A DNA stretch of 64,000 nt from Neorhizobium petrolearium (GCF_017873175.1 NZ_JAGGJW010000005.1:346763-410762); one strand, 5' to 3'; shown: positions 46,005 to 55,431, counted from the first letter of the stretch. A program made the numbers and translations. The notes: a model not told the origin generated them from the sequence alone.

Positions 46005-47834
46005 ATGGGCGATCGGCCGAACATATTGTGTATCGTAAGCGAAGACTGCCCGCCCCGGCTTGGTGCTTATGGCGACACGCTGGCACACACGCCCAATCTT
46101 GACCGGCTGGCAAGCGACGGGGTCGTCTACGAAACGGCCAACTGCACCTCGCCGGTCTGCGCACCCTCGCGCTTTGCCATTCTGACTGGTCGCTATGCGG
46201 AAAGCTGCCCCAGAGCACAGCATATGCAGGCGCTGGCCCACCTCCCGAACGAGTTCCTGACCTACCCTGCCGAGATGCGGAAGGTCGGCTATTATTGCAC
46301 CAACAATGCCAAGACCCACTACAATTGCGATGTTGATCCGGCGGAAATCTGGGACGAATCCAGCAGATCGGCTCATTGGCGCAACCGTCCCGATGACAAG
46401 CCCTTCCTCGCCGTCTTCAACTGCATGACGACGCACGAGTCCTGCACCTTCAAGGAACAGCCCGGCACCGCACGCCCCGAGGATGTCTCCCTGCCATCCT
46501 ATCTGCCCGACACGCCCGGCATGCGGCAGAGCCTGGCGCGGCAGTATAATGCCATTGCGCGCATGGATGCGGAACTGGGCCAGCATCTGGCCGACCTGGA
46601 GGTCGACGGCCTCGCCGACAACACCATCATCTTCTATTTCTCGGACCACGGTTCGGCCCTGCCGCGCTCCAAGCGCTATCTTTATGATGAGGGATTGCGC
46701 GTACCCCTGATCATCCGGGTCCCGCCCAAATGGCGCCACCTCATGCCGCATGCCGCCGGAACGCATGTCAGTGCCCCGGTATCGCTCGTGGACCTCTTCC
46801 CGAGCTTCCTTGCCATTGCCGGCCTCGATAGTCCGCAGGGACTGCATGGCACGCCACTGCTGGGGCCGAAGACCGCGCCGCGCCAATATGTCTTCGGTGG
46901 CCGCGACCGGATGGGCGAACGCTACGATCTCAGCCGCACGGCGCGTTCGGAGCGGTATCGCTATATCCGCAATTACACGCCGCACCGCATGCTCGGGCAA
47001 TATGTCGCCTTCGAGTGGCTCGGCGCGCACTATCAGGACTATGAGGCGGCGCGTCTGGCCGGTACGCTCAACCCCGCGCAGAAGCAGTTCTGGCGCCAAA
47101 AACCGGCCGAGGAATTCTATGATCTGCACTCCGATCCCGACGCCACGGTCGACCTGATCGATGATCCGGCGTGCGAGACCCTGATCCAGAACCACCGCGC
47201 AGCACTGGACGAGCATATGCTCGCCATACACGATACCGGCTTCATTCCCGAGCACAGCCCGGTGGAAACCTGGGAGGCGAGCCGGGACGAAACGCTCTAC
47301 CCGCTCGCGGAGATCATGGACCTTGCGCTTGCCGCCGCTGCCCGAAACAGGGAGAATGCGCCGACCCTTTTGAGCAAGCTGTCTCATCCCTCACCGGTCT
47401 TGCGCCATTGGGCCGCCAAGGGGCTGCTCATGCTTTCTTCCTCGGGGCAGCCTCTACCCGAAGGCCTTGCGGCCGCCTATGCGAAGGAACCGGACCCACA
47501 AATCCGCATCCCGCTAGCCGAAGCGCTCGGTCATGCAGGGGACGCCCGTCATTGGGTGAGCGAAATAACGCGGATTCTCCGCACGGAACCAGACCCGCGC
47601 ATCAAGCTGCAGGCCCTCGACGCGTTGACCTGGTTGCCGCCATTCCCCGACATCTCGCTCGCCGACGTGCGTGCGCTGCATGATGACGAAGACACCTATC
47701 TGCGCCAATCCTCCGATTATCTGGCCCAGCGGCTGGACGGCACCTACAGGCCGACCAACACGATCTTCGACTGGAGCAGACTCGATGCCGAAGGGCAGAT
47801 GGGCAGGCAGAAGGCCGGCACGACCCGGCAATAG
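46005..47834 (+). CDS. Sulfatase 3 (S1 family) with C-terminal HEAT-like repeats
   Basis: Sulfatase of 609 residues. The formylglycine motif is C52-A-P-S-R (CAPSRFAILTG), and the N-terminal strand is NILCIVSEDCPP with E-D where DD is usual. The catalytic region ends near 430; residues about 440-580 form short helical repeats of HEAT type (SPVLRHWAAKGLLML, DPQIRIPLAEALGHAG, DPRIKLQALDALTWL). No signal peptide: the protein opens with the catalytic strand. ATG 46005 is behind GGGAGGAGG. It precedes the GH3 gene by 52 bases and likely shares its transcript. Confidence 0.92.
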   Translation: MGDRPNILCIVSEDCPPRLGAYGDTLAHTPNLDRLASDGVVYETANCTSPVCAPSRFAILTGRYAESCPRAQHMQALAHLPNEFLTYPAEMRKVGYYCTNNAKTHYNCDVDPAEIWDESSRSAHWRNRPDDKPFLAVFNCMTTHESCTFKEQPGTARPEDVSLPSYLPDTPGMRQSLARQYNAIARMDAELGQHLADLEVDGLADNTIIFYFSDHGSALPRSKRYLYDEGLRVPLIIRVPPKWRHLMPHAAGTHVSAPVSLVDLFPSFLAIAGLDSPQGLHGTPLLGPKTAPRQYVFGGRDRMGERYDLSRTARSERYRYIRNYTPHRMLGQYVAFEWLGAHYQDYEAARLAGTLNPAQKQFWRQKPAEEFYDLHSDPDATVDLIDDPACETLIQNHRAALDEHMLAIHDTGFIPEHSPVETWEASRDETLYPLAEIMDLALAAAARNRENAPTLLSKLSHPSPVLRHWAAKGLLMLSSSGQPLPEGLAAAYAKEPDPQIRIPLAEALGHAGDARHWVSEITRILRTEPDPRIKLQALDALTWLPPFPDISLADVRALHDDEDTYLRQSSDYLAQRLDGTYRPTNTIFDWSRLDAEGQMGRQKAGTTRQ

Positions 47835-47886
47835 CCGCAATGAAGTCCTGTAAGATGCGCTACTTTTCGTTTGATTGGATATAGCC

Positions 47887-49548
47887 ATGACGCTCACCTT
47901 GGATCACCTGACGAAAGCCCCCTTCAATCTCGATCGCGAAGCGGTTGCCTGGGTGGAACGCACGTTCCAGGCCCTCGATGAAACGTCCCGTGCCGCTCAG
48001 CTTTTCAACCTGAACTCCAAGGGCGATGACCGTCAGACGGAAACCGCCCGCCTTCGGCACCTGAAGCCGGGCGGCATCACCCGCTTCTTCGGCTCCGACG
48101 GCAGGGCGGAACGCGAGCATATGGCCGCCATTCAGGCGGAGGCCGACATCCCGCTTCTGGTGTCCGCCGATCTCGAAGGCTCCCGCATGAGCCTTTCCTT
48201 CGGCACGCCCGTTCCCAATCCGCTGGCGCTCGCGGCAGTGGACGATGTTCCGCTCACCGAAGCGATCTCCGACCTCATGGCGCGCGAGGCCCGCTCCGTG
48301 GGTATCAACTGGTCCTTCACCCCGGTCCTCGACATCAATGCGGCCTTCCGCAGCCCGATCGTCGCGACCCGCGGATACGGCTCCGACCCGGCGCTCATCG
48401 AGCGTCACGCGCTGGCGCAGATGCGTGCCTTCCAGCGGCTGGGTGTTGCAGCCACCGTCAAGCACTGGCCGGGCGAAGGATATGACGAGCGCGACCAGCA
48501 TCTCGTCACGACGATCAATCCGCTGTCGATGGAAGACTGGCGTGCGACCTTCGGAAAACTCTACAAGGCTGCCATCGACCATGACGTCAAGTCGGTCATG
48601 TCGGCCCATATCGCGCTGCCGGCCTATATCCTCGAACGCGATCCCGACGCCGGAGAAGAAGCCTATCTGCCGGCTTCGATTTCGGCGGCACTCAATCTCG
48701 ACCTGCTTCGCGGCGAACTTGGCTTCAACGGCCTCATCGTCTCGGATGCAAGCGAGATGGCGGGCCTGTCAGGCGTCATGCCGCCATGTGAGGCCAAGAT
48801 CGAGATCATCGCGGGGGGCTGCGACATGGTGCTCTTTTCCTCCGATCCGGAAACGGAAATCGCCGCCGTGCGCGACGCCGTCCATTCCGGACGCATCACC
48901 GCCGAGCGCTTTGCCGACGCGGTGACCCGGGTCCTGGCGCTGAAGGCCTCGATCGGGCTGCACCGGAGGGGCGAAACGCCGGCGCACATCACCGATGCGG
49001 CTGCGCAACAACTGGCGGCAGACGCTTTCGCGCGCGCCCCGACGCTGGTGAAGGACCGCACCGGCACCCTGCCGCTGGACCTTGCGAAACACCGGCGCAT
49101 CCTCGTCGTATCCGGCGGGATCGTCGAACCCATGCAGAACGCCCGGCTGGACTTCAAGCTGCCGGAGATGCTGGCAAGCGAGGGGTTCGAGATCACCCTC
49201 CATCGGTACGGCACACTCCTTGATGCGGAAGGACAGGATCTTGTGCTCTATCTCTTCGGCGAGGAGACGCTTCTGACGCGCGGGCGCATTTTCCTCGACT
49301 GGCTTTCGCTCCACGGCGATTTCCGGGCGGCCATGAAGCGGTCCTGGACACGGCTGCCGACGGTGATGATCTCCTTCGGCTTCCCCTACTACCTCTACGA
49401 CGCCCCAAGAGTGCCGACCTACATCAACGCCTACTCGACCCACGAGGCAATGCAGAAGGCGGTGCTTGAGGCGCTCATGGGCAGACGCCCGTGGAACCGG
49501 AAGAATCCCATCGATCCCTTTTCTGGCGCTCCGGATGCCAGGTTCTAG
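47887..49548 (+). CDS. Glycoside hydrolase family 3, NagZ-like beta-N-acetylhexosaminidase
   Basis: Retaining glycosidase of 553 residues, without signal peptide and so cytoplasmic. The substrate-binding KHWPGEG block with the downstream DQH (about 195-208, NagZ-type His-Asp loop) and the nucleophile Asp in VSDASEMAG (about 292) are present, followed by a C-terminal alpha/beta domain. I choose ATG 47887; an in-frame TTG lies four codons upstream. The NagZ-like His loop suggests an N-acetylglucosaminide substrate, which fits the aminosugar-sulfatase look of sulfatase 1. It converges on the formylglycine-generating enzyme gene. Confidence 0.88.
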   Translation: MTLTLDHLTKAPFNLDREAVAWVERTFQALDETSRAAQLFNLNSKGDDRQTETARLRHLKPGGITRFFGSDGRAEREHMAAIQAEADIPLLVSADLEGSRMSLSFGTPVPNPLALAAVDDVPLTEAISDLMAREARSVGINWSFTPVLDINAAFRSPIVATRGYGSDPALIERHALAQMRAFQRLGVAATVKHWPGEGYDERDQHLVTTINPLSMEDWRATFGKLYKAAIDHDVKSVMSAHIALPAYILERDPDAGEEAYLPASISAALNLDLLRGELGFNGLIVSDASEMAGLSGVMPPCEAKIEIIAGGCDMVLFSSDPETEIAAVRDAVHSGRITAERFADAVTRVLALKASIGLHRRGETPAHITDAAAQQLAADAFARAPTLVKDRTGTLPLDLAKHRRILVVSGGIVEPMQNARLDFKLPEMLASEGFEITLHRYGTLLDAEGQDLVLYLFGEETLLTRGRIFLDWLSLHGDFRAAMKRSWTRLPTVMISFGFPYYLYDAPRVPTYINAYSTHEAMQKAVLEALMGRRPWNRKNPIDPFSGAPDARF

Positions 49549-49582
49549 GCGGATGCGACCGCCCTGCGGGATTTCCGCGATA

Positions 49583-50536
49583 TCAACCTGCTCGACGCTC
49601 ACCGGGCCGAACATCATAGGCGATGCGGAAGCCGGTATTGCTTGACGCGCTGTCGGGTGACAGGCCCATGCGGGCGGCGATCCTGTATCGATAGCAGTAG
49701 CTCTTGTGGCACAGAAACGAACCGCCCTTCAGCAGCTTGTCGGCACTCTTTTTTGCCTGTTCATTGCGAATTTTCGCCTGGCGCGTGAGCGATCGCACGC
49801 GGAACGGATCGCTCGTCCATTCCCATATGTTGCCGGCGAGATTGTAGAAGCCGTCCTCGGTCGGTGTGAAGCTGCGCGCCGGCGCGGTGCCGAAAAATCC
49901 ATCCGCCAGCGTGTTCTGGTGCGGAAACCGGCCCTGCCAGATATTGCAGAAGACTTTCGCGTCCGTCGGCTCTTCGTCGCCCCAGGGATAACGGCGGCGA
50001 CGATTGCCGCCCCGTGCCGCATGTTCCCATTCCGCTTCCGTGGGAAGGCGCCCGCCGACCCAGTGCGCAAACGCCATGGCGTCATTCCACGACACTTGCG
50101 TCACCGGATGATCCATCCTGTTCTCGATCGAACTGCCCGGCCCTTCCGGAGCCTTCCAGATCGCCCCGTCCACCCGCCCCCACCACGGCGTGCCCGCGAC
50201 ATTATTGGCTGCAAGTTCCCGATCGTTCAGCAATCCCATGAACACCGCGGCGCAGCCGAATTTCTCCGCTTCGGTGACGTAGCCAGTCGCCTCAACGAAT
50301 TCGGCAAAGCGCGCGACGGTAACGGTTTCGGCCTCGAGAAAGAAATCGTTGATGGTGACCCTGCGTTCCGGCCCCTCGCCGTCGACGGCGATGACAGGGT
50401 TGTTGGTACCGACGAAGGTCTCGCCGCCCTTGACTGCGATCACCCCCCCCGCCTTGCCCCGCGACGAAACCTTCGGCGCTTCGCCCGATCCTTCGTTTCC
50501 ATTGTTTCGGCTGACGGCCGAACAGCATCCGCTCAT
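49583..50536 (-). CDS. Oxygen-dependent formylglycine-generating enzyme
   Basis: Copper/O2-dependent enzyme that converts the sulfatase motif Cys to formylglycine. The 317-residue protein shows the FGE fold (VSWNDAMAFAHWVGGRLPTEAEWE near 140-165, GNIWEW near 240) and both active-site cysteines, C276 and C281, in GGSFLCHKSYCYRYR. Their five-residue spacing is the same as in the human enzyme. Many SUMF1-domain relatives lack these cysteines, so this is a genuine maturase. Its ATG overlaps the stop of an epimerase-like remnant, implying a former operon. It sits within the sulfatase locus it must serve. Confidence 0.95.
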   Translation of the reverse strand: MSGCCSAVSRNNGNEGSGEAPKVSSRGKAGGVIAVKGGETFVGTNNPVIAVDGEGPERRVTINDFFLEAETVTVARFAEFVEATGYVTEAEKFGCAAVFMGLLNDRELAANNVAGTPWWGRVDGAIWKAPEGPGSSIENRMDHPVTQVSWNDAMAFAHWVGGRLPTEAEWEHAARGGNRRRRYPWGDEEPTDAKVFCNIWQGRFPHQNTLADGFFGTAPARSFTPTEDGFYNLAGNIWEWTSDPFRVRSLTRQAKIRNEQAKKSADKLLKGGSFLCHKSYCYRYRIAARMGLSPDSASSNTGFRIAYDVRPGERRAG

Positions 50537-50796
50537 TGTATCTTTCCGAACTTTTCCATCCCGGCGAACTGCACTTTCAGTAAACTACCTGCCGCGGTGG
50601 AAAAGCTTTCGAGATGGAACATGTGCGAGCCGCCGCGTGGCGTTGACGCCAGGGTTCCCGTCTCACGCAACTCCTTCCGCGGCAGGCGGTCATGGGTCGC
50701 AGGTTCGATGCAGAACACGTTTATCCCATCGTGGGCATTGCACAAGGTCTGCAGGAAAGGCATGCCGCCCCAGCCTATCCCGGTCCATTGAAATGA
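50533..50796 (-). pseudogene. Aldose 1-epimerase-like C-terminal remnant
   Basis: A minus-strand frame ending at 50533 reads FQWTGIGWGGMPFLQTL, then GINVFCIEPATHDRLP and a tail with TPRGGSHMFHL. The FCIEP-x-TH pattern and tail resemble the C-terminus of galactose mutarotase-type epimerases. The frame has no ATG, GTG or TTG earlier than 50763 and hits TAG near 50930, so a full enzyme is not encoded. Its stop overlaps the FGE start by 4 bases (ATGA), showing it was the upstream gene of that operon before truncation. The family call is by eye. Confidence 0.45.
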
Positions 50797-50969
50797 ACGC
50801 CCGTAACGTAAAAGCCAGGTGAATATGTCCGATGGAGGTAATCGCGCGCTCCAAATTTCGCTCGGACTTGCGCAATGACAAGGACGAAAAACGGCTCGTT
50901 CGATATAGGCGGATAGCCGGCCTCGCGAGGAACCCTAGCTGGAACTCCCCTAATCCGCGAGGCCCCGCG

Positions 50970-52202
50970 ATGTCTCATGCGTTTCACGTCATGGCCAAAC
51001 CCATCGGCCCCAAATGCAACCTCGATTGCACCTATTGCTATTACCTGGAGAAGGAAGCCCTGTACCCCGGCGAACGCCGGTTTCGGATGTCGCCGGATAT
51101 TCTGGAAACCTTCATCCGTGACTACATTGCCAGCCAAAGCAGCATCGGACAAAAGGAGATATGGTTCGCCTGGCAAGGCGGAGAGCCGACCCTTCTCGGG
51201 CTGGACTACTTCAGGACCATCGTTGCGCTGCAAAGGAAGCACTGCCCTCCCGGCCGAACCATCGCGAACGCCTTGCAGACGAATGGAACGCTGCTGGATG
51301 CGGATTGGGGGCAATTCCTGCGTCAGGAAAGGTTCCTGGTTGGCTTGAGTCTTGATGGCCCTCCTCACCTTCATGACCATTACAGGCGCGACAGACGGGA
51401 TTTGCCAAGCTCTGCGCGCGTCCTGAACGCCTGGGAACTGCTCAATCGCCACAAGGTGGAAACCAATATTCTATGCGTCGTCAACAAGCACAACGCGGCC
51501 TTCCCTTTGGATGTCTACCGCTATCTCCGTGAACTTGGCGTCGATTTCATACAATTCATTCCTCTGGTCGAGCGCGTTGATCCGAAAGGTCACCTCGCGC
51601 CTTCGCCGCACCCCGGGGACGAAGGAAACGTGGTGACTCCCTGGAGCGTCACGCCGGAAGACTATGGCCGGTTTCTGTGTAGCATTTTCGATGAGTGGGT
51701 CCGCCACGACGTCGGCAAGATCTTTGTCCAGCTATTCGATCTGCAGCTCAGTGTATGGATGGGACAGCCGGCCTCGCTATGCGTGTTCGCGGAAACCTGC
51801 GGTACCGGTCTTGCGCTCGAACACAATGGGGACCTCTATGCCTGCGACCACTACGTCTATCCTGAATATCGACTGGGCAACATCAAGGATACGCCGATAG
51901 CCGACCTGGCCGCCCTGCCGCAACAGTTGCAGTTCGGCCTCGACAAGCGAAGCGGGCTGCCCGGGATGTGCAAGGAGTGCCGATGGCGGTTTGCCTGCCA
52001 TGGCGGCTGCCCAAAGCACCGCTTCCTGCCGGCAATTGGAGACGAGACTGAACGCGTCAATTATTTCTGCCGGTCCAATCGCATGTTCTTCGAACATGCC
52101 GCTCCCTATCTGGGAATGATGGCAGAGCTTCTGCGTCGGGGCCAGCCGCCTGCCCGTATCATGGACCTGCTCGGCGGCCTGGCCGTCCGCCCGGACATGT
52201 AG
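50970..52202 (+). CDS. Anaerobic sulfatase-maturating enzyme (radical SAM, SPASM)
   Basis: Oxygen-independent maturase, 410 residues from ATG 50970 (MSHAFHVMAKPIG). The radical-SAM cluster motif is C16-x3-C20-x2-C23 (KCNLDCTYCYY), followed by WQGGEPTLLG. The C-terminal SPASM-type cysteines are CGTGLALEHNGDLYACDHY, then CKECRWRFACHGGC and a final YFC, which hold auxiliary [4Fe-4S] clusters in known anSMEs. The frame extends 46 codons upstream without ATG support. It is divergent from the FGE, so the locus has both aerobic and anaerobic routes to formylglycine. Confidence 0.93.
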   Translation: MSHAFHVMAKPIGPKCNLDCTYCYYLEKEALYPGERRFRMSPDILETFIRDYIASQSSIGQKEIWFAWQGGEPTLLGLDYFRTIVALQRKHCPPGRTIANALQTNGTLLDADWGQFLRQERFLVGLSLDGPPHLHDHYRRDRRDLPSSARVLNAWELLNRHKVETNILCVVNKHNAAFPLDVYRYLRELGVDFIQFIPLVERVDPKGHLAPSPHPGDEGNVVTPWSVTPEDYGRFLCSIFDEWVRHDVGKIFVQLFDLQLSVWMGQPASLCVFAETCGTGLALEHNGDLYACDHYVYPEYRLGNIKDTPIADLAALPQQLQFGLDKRSGLPGMCKECRWRFACHGGCPKHRFLPAIGDETERVNYFCRSNRMFFEHAAPYLGMMAELLRRGQPPARIMDLLGGLAVRPDM

Positions 52203-52246
52203 GCGCTGCTGCGGGACGCCTTGGGCATATTGCCTCGCCTGCAGCC

Positions 52247-53572
52247 TTACGCATGCGGCGGCAATGGAGCGCCGGCAAGTTTTGCCGTGAGATTGTCTCG
52301 GAAACGGTAGTAGCGCAATGTCATCGCCGGAGCGAAACTCATGTAGAAAGGCGCCGCCGAGAGCGGTTCCAACTTCAGCGCCAGTTCGTCGTCCGGCTTG
52401 CCAAGAGCCCATTCCGACAGGACTGAGCCAAGCATGGAGCCGGTCGGCACGCCGCGCCCGGAAAGGCCGGTGAGCGCCACGACACCCGGTGCGAGATTGT
52501 AGAAACGAGGAACTGTCCGGTATTGCATGTCCAATTCTCCGAACCAGAAATACTCCCAGCGGATGTCGGTGCGGATCTGCGGATGCAGCCATTTCAACCG
52601 GTCGGTCATCACCTGCCGTGTATAAGTCATGTCGCTGCCGCGCCTGCCCATCGGGAACATGGAGGCGACGATGCGGCCCTCGCGATTGTACTTGTAGACA
52701 TAGATGTCGCCCCGCCCGTCATGGATCGTAGTGTTCCGCGGCAATACCGTCCGGCGCTCGTCCTCGGACAGCGGCTGCGTGGCGGCTACGAAGACGCGCT
52801 GAATTTTGAAAGTCCGGTCGAGCTTTGGCCAGCCGCCAACCGTGTAGGCGCCGGTCGTGAAAAGCACTTTGTCTGCAATGACCTCTCCCTTCTCCGTTTT
52901 CACCGACCAGCCGCCGCCGGCATGACGCTCGCAGCCGGTCACCGGAGAGTGAATAAAGATCCGGGCTCCTTCGGACATGGCCGCTCGCGTCAGGCCACGT
53001 GCATAGGAAAGCGGGTTGAGATGCCCCCCTTCCGGGTGAAGCCAGCCACCATGAAAGCGCGGGCTGCCGGTAATCGCCTCAACCTCGTTTCTGTCAATCA
53101 GACGGGTCCCGGCACCGACTGCATTATATGTATCGACCTTGGCCCGAAGTTTCGAAAGCGCCCCGGGATTGGCGGCGGCCATCACGTAGCCGTTCTGCAC
53201 CCACTCGCAGTCGATCTGGTAGTCGCGGATCATCGCCGAGACACGGTCGTTTGCCCGTGTCTGGCGCTCGATGAGGCGATCCGCCCAGGGTTTTCCGAGC
53301 ATTGCCCGGAGTTCCGGCAGGCTATAATGGGTGAAGGTCGGAGTGCAATGGCCGGCGTTGCGGCCGGACCCGCCGAAGCCCGTCTCCCGCGCCTCGATGA
53401 GCGCGACCTTCACCCCGGCGCGGGCGAGCTCCAGCGCCGTCGTAAGCCCCGTATAGCCGCCGCCGACGACGGCGACATCAGTCCTCACTATGCCCGCAAG
53501 CTCCGGCGTCTCGGGAGCAGGAACGGCGGTCGCATACCAGAGCGACGCCTCGAAGGGTGAAAAGCGCGCCAT
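52247..53572 (-). CDS. FAD-dependent oxidoreductase, DAO family (PuuB-like)
   Basis: Flavoenzyme of 441 residues oxidising an amine or amino acid. The start is ATG 53572 (MARFSPFEASLWYATAV) behind GAGGAGAGG; the upstream frame overlaps the permease gene. The FAD motif VVGGGYTGLTTALELARAG is at about 34-52 and the GGSGRNAGH block at about 65-73. The layout is that of gamma-glutamylputrescine oxidase-like enzymes, and a final GLSGRGVPTGSMLG block binds FAD. It is the last gene of the marR-headed operon. Confidence 0.88.
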   Translation of the reverse strand: MARFSPFEASLWYATAVPAPETPELAGIVRTDVAVVGGGYTGLTTALELARAGVKVALIEARETGFGGSGRNAGHCTPTFTHYSLPELRAMLGKPWADRLIERQTRANDRVSAMIRDYQIDCEWVQNGYVMAAANPGALSKLRAKVDTYNAVGAGTRLIDRNEVEAITGSPRFHGGWLHPEGGHLNPLSYARGLTRAAMSEGARIFIHSPVTGCERHAGGGWSVKTEKGEVIADKVLFTTGAYTVGGWPKLDRTFKIQRVFVAATQPLSEDERRTVLPRNTTIHDGRGDIYVYKYNREGRIVASMFPMGRRGSDMTYTRQVMTDRLKWLHPQIRTDIRWEYFWFGELDMQYRTVPRFYNLAPGVVALTGLSGRGVPTGSMLGSVLSEWALGKPDDELALKLEPLSAAPFYMSFAPAMTLRYYRFRDNLTAKLAGAPLPPHA

Positions 53573-53582
53573 CTGCCTCTCC

Positions 53583-54467
53583 TCAATCGATATCGCTACG
53601 GGCGTCGAGCGCGTCGCGCAGTCCGTCACCGATGAAGTTGAAGCTGGTGACCGCAAGCGTGATCGCCACACCTGGCACGATGGCGAGCCAGGGCGCTCGG
53701 TCGAGATACTGCTGGGCACCGTTCAGCATGTTGCCCCAGCTCGGCAACGGCGGCTGAATGCCATAACCCAGGAAGCTCACATAAGCTTCGAGGAGAATGG
53801 CGCGAGCGACGGTGAGAGTGGCGGCCACGATGATCGGACCGATCGCGTTCGGCAAAAGCTCCCGGAACATGATCTTCGTATCCCTGAGGCCGAGCATGCG
53901 TGCGGCCATCACGAAATCGCGTTCCCGCAGCGACCGGATCTCGGCCTCAACGATACGGGCAATCTCCATCCAGCTTGTCACGGCAATGATGACGGTGATC
54001 ATGAACGGGCTCGGCTTGATGAAGGCTGCGAGCACCAGGAGAAGGAAGATCGAGGGAAAGGACAGGAACGCATCGACGAAACGCATCAACGCCGCTCCCA
54101 GCCGCCCCCCATAATAGCCGGCAGTGATGCCGATCACCGTACCGATCGCTGTGGAAAGCAGCATGGCGAAGAAACCGACGAGCAGAGAGATTCGCCCGGC
54201 CATGAACAGGCGGGCCGCAATATCTCGACCGAGCGGGTCCGTACCGAAGATATGCGCTCCAGTCATCGGCGAGGCGAAGCGGGCCCGGATGTCGATATAA
54301 AGCTCATCATAGGGCAGCAGCCAGGGACCGCAAACGCAGGCGAAAGTGAGGATGACAATCATAGCCAAGCCGATGAGAGCGAGACGATGGCGCATGAAAC
54401 GGCGCAGCGTGCGGCTTTGCCACCAGTGAATTCGCTCCACGGCGATAGGGGAAGCGACAGCGGACAT
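53583..54467 (-). CDS. Peptide-type ABC transporter permease, DppC class
   Basis: Inner-membrane permease of 294 residues. The start at ATG 54467 has AAGGAG 7 bases upstream; the longer frame runs into the DppB gene. GTDPLGRD near 76 and the loop MAARMLGLRDTKIMFRELLPN near 184 are typical. It follows the DppB-class gene by 13 bases. No ATPase gene accompanies it. Confidence 0.9.
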   Translation of the reverse strand: MSAVASPIAVERIHWWQSRTLRRFMRHRLALIGLAMIVILTFACVCGPWLLPYDELYIDIRARFASPMTGAHIFGTDPLGRDIAARLFMAGRISLLVGFFAMLLSTAIGTVIGITAGYYGGRLGAALMRFVDAFLSFPSIFLLLVLAAFIKPSPFMITVIIAVTSWMEIARIVEAEIRSLRERDFVMAARMLGLRDTKIMFRELLPNAIGPIIVAATLTVARAILLEAYVSFLGYGIQPPLPSWGNMLNGAQQYLDRAPWLAIVPGVAITLAVTSFNFIGDGLRDALDARSDID

Positions 54468-54480
54468 GAGCGATCTCCTT

Positions 54481-55431
54481 TCAACCGAGCCGAATGCGGG
54501 GATCGACGAATGCAACAAGCAGATCGGCAATCAGATTGCCGGCCAGCACGAGCATGGCGGAGAACATCAGAAGCCCCATGACCACCGGATAATCGTTATA
54601 GCCGAGGCTATCGAGGAAAAGCCGCCCCATGCCTGGCCAGGTGAAGACCGTTTCGGTGACCAGGGCACCGCCGAGGATGCTTGGCAGTTGAACACCGGCA
54701 AGTGTAATCATCGGCAGGAGCGCATTGCCGACCACGTGCTTCATCATGACCGTTCGCTCCGGCAAGCCTTTGGCGCGCGCCGTGCGGACGAAATCCTGGT
54801 TGATGACGTCCAGCGTCGCGGTACGCATGTATCGCCCCCAGACGGCCACGTTGACGAAAGCGAGGACCAGACTCGGCATGATGAGGTGGATCGCATAGTC
54901 GCCGAAGGATCCGTCGCCAATCGTGTACATGTTGCCGGCGGGAAGCCACTTCAACCATAGCGAGAAGACATAAATCGCAACAAGACCGAACCAGAAGGTC
55001 GGGATCGACAGCGCCACCATGGCACCGACCGTCGCTGCATAATCGAAGACCGAATATCGCTTCACCGCACCCTTGATGCCGATCCAGGTGCCGACGAGGA
55101 TCGAGATCAGGGTCGAGGTTCCCATCAGCAGCAGCGTGGCGAAGAGATGCCGGCCGATGACATCCAGTACCGGCTGGTTGTCGCGATAGGAGCGGCCCCA
55201 ATCTCCCTGCACGAGGTGCCACAGCCAATCGGCATATTGGACGGGCAGAGGCCGGTTGAGGCCCATCTGTTCGGCCAGCCGGTTAAGCGCTTCCTGCGTC
55301 ATGCCGGGTGTCAGCGCATATTGAGACAGCGGCCCGCCCGGAGCGAGATTGAGGACGGCAAAGCCGATCATCGAGACGATGACGAGCAGGACAAGGCTTT
55401 GCCAGAGCCTGCCGAGGAGATAGTGAAACAT
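54481..55431 (-). CDS. Peptide-type ABC transporter permease, DppB class
   Basis: Inner-membrane permease of 316 residues from ATG 55431 (MFHYLLGRLWQSLVLLVIVS), with GGAGA upstream; the longer frame crosses the preceding hairpin and is not used. The cytoplasmic loop VINQDFVRTARAKGLPERTVM is near 205. With the DppC-class partner it forms a channel whose ATPases are not encoded in this operon. Confidence 0.9.
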   Translation of the reverse strand: MFHYLLGRLWQSLVLLVIVSMIGFAVLNLAPGGPLSQYALTPGMTQEALNRLAEQMGLNRPLPVQYADWLWHLVQGDWGRSYRDNQPVLDVIGRHLFATLLLMGTSTLISILVGTWIGIKGAVKRYSVFDYAATVGAMVALSIPTFWFGLVAIYVFSLWLKWLPAGNMYTIGDGSFGDYAIHLIMPSLVLAFVNVAVWGRYMRTATLDVINQDFVRTARAKGLPERTVMMKHVVGNALLPMITLAGVQLPSILGGALVTETVFTWPGMGRLFLDSLGYNDYPVVMGLLMFSAMLVLAGNLIADLLVAFVDPRIRLG

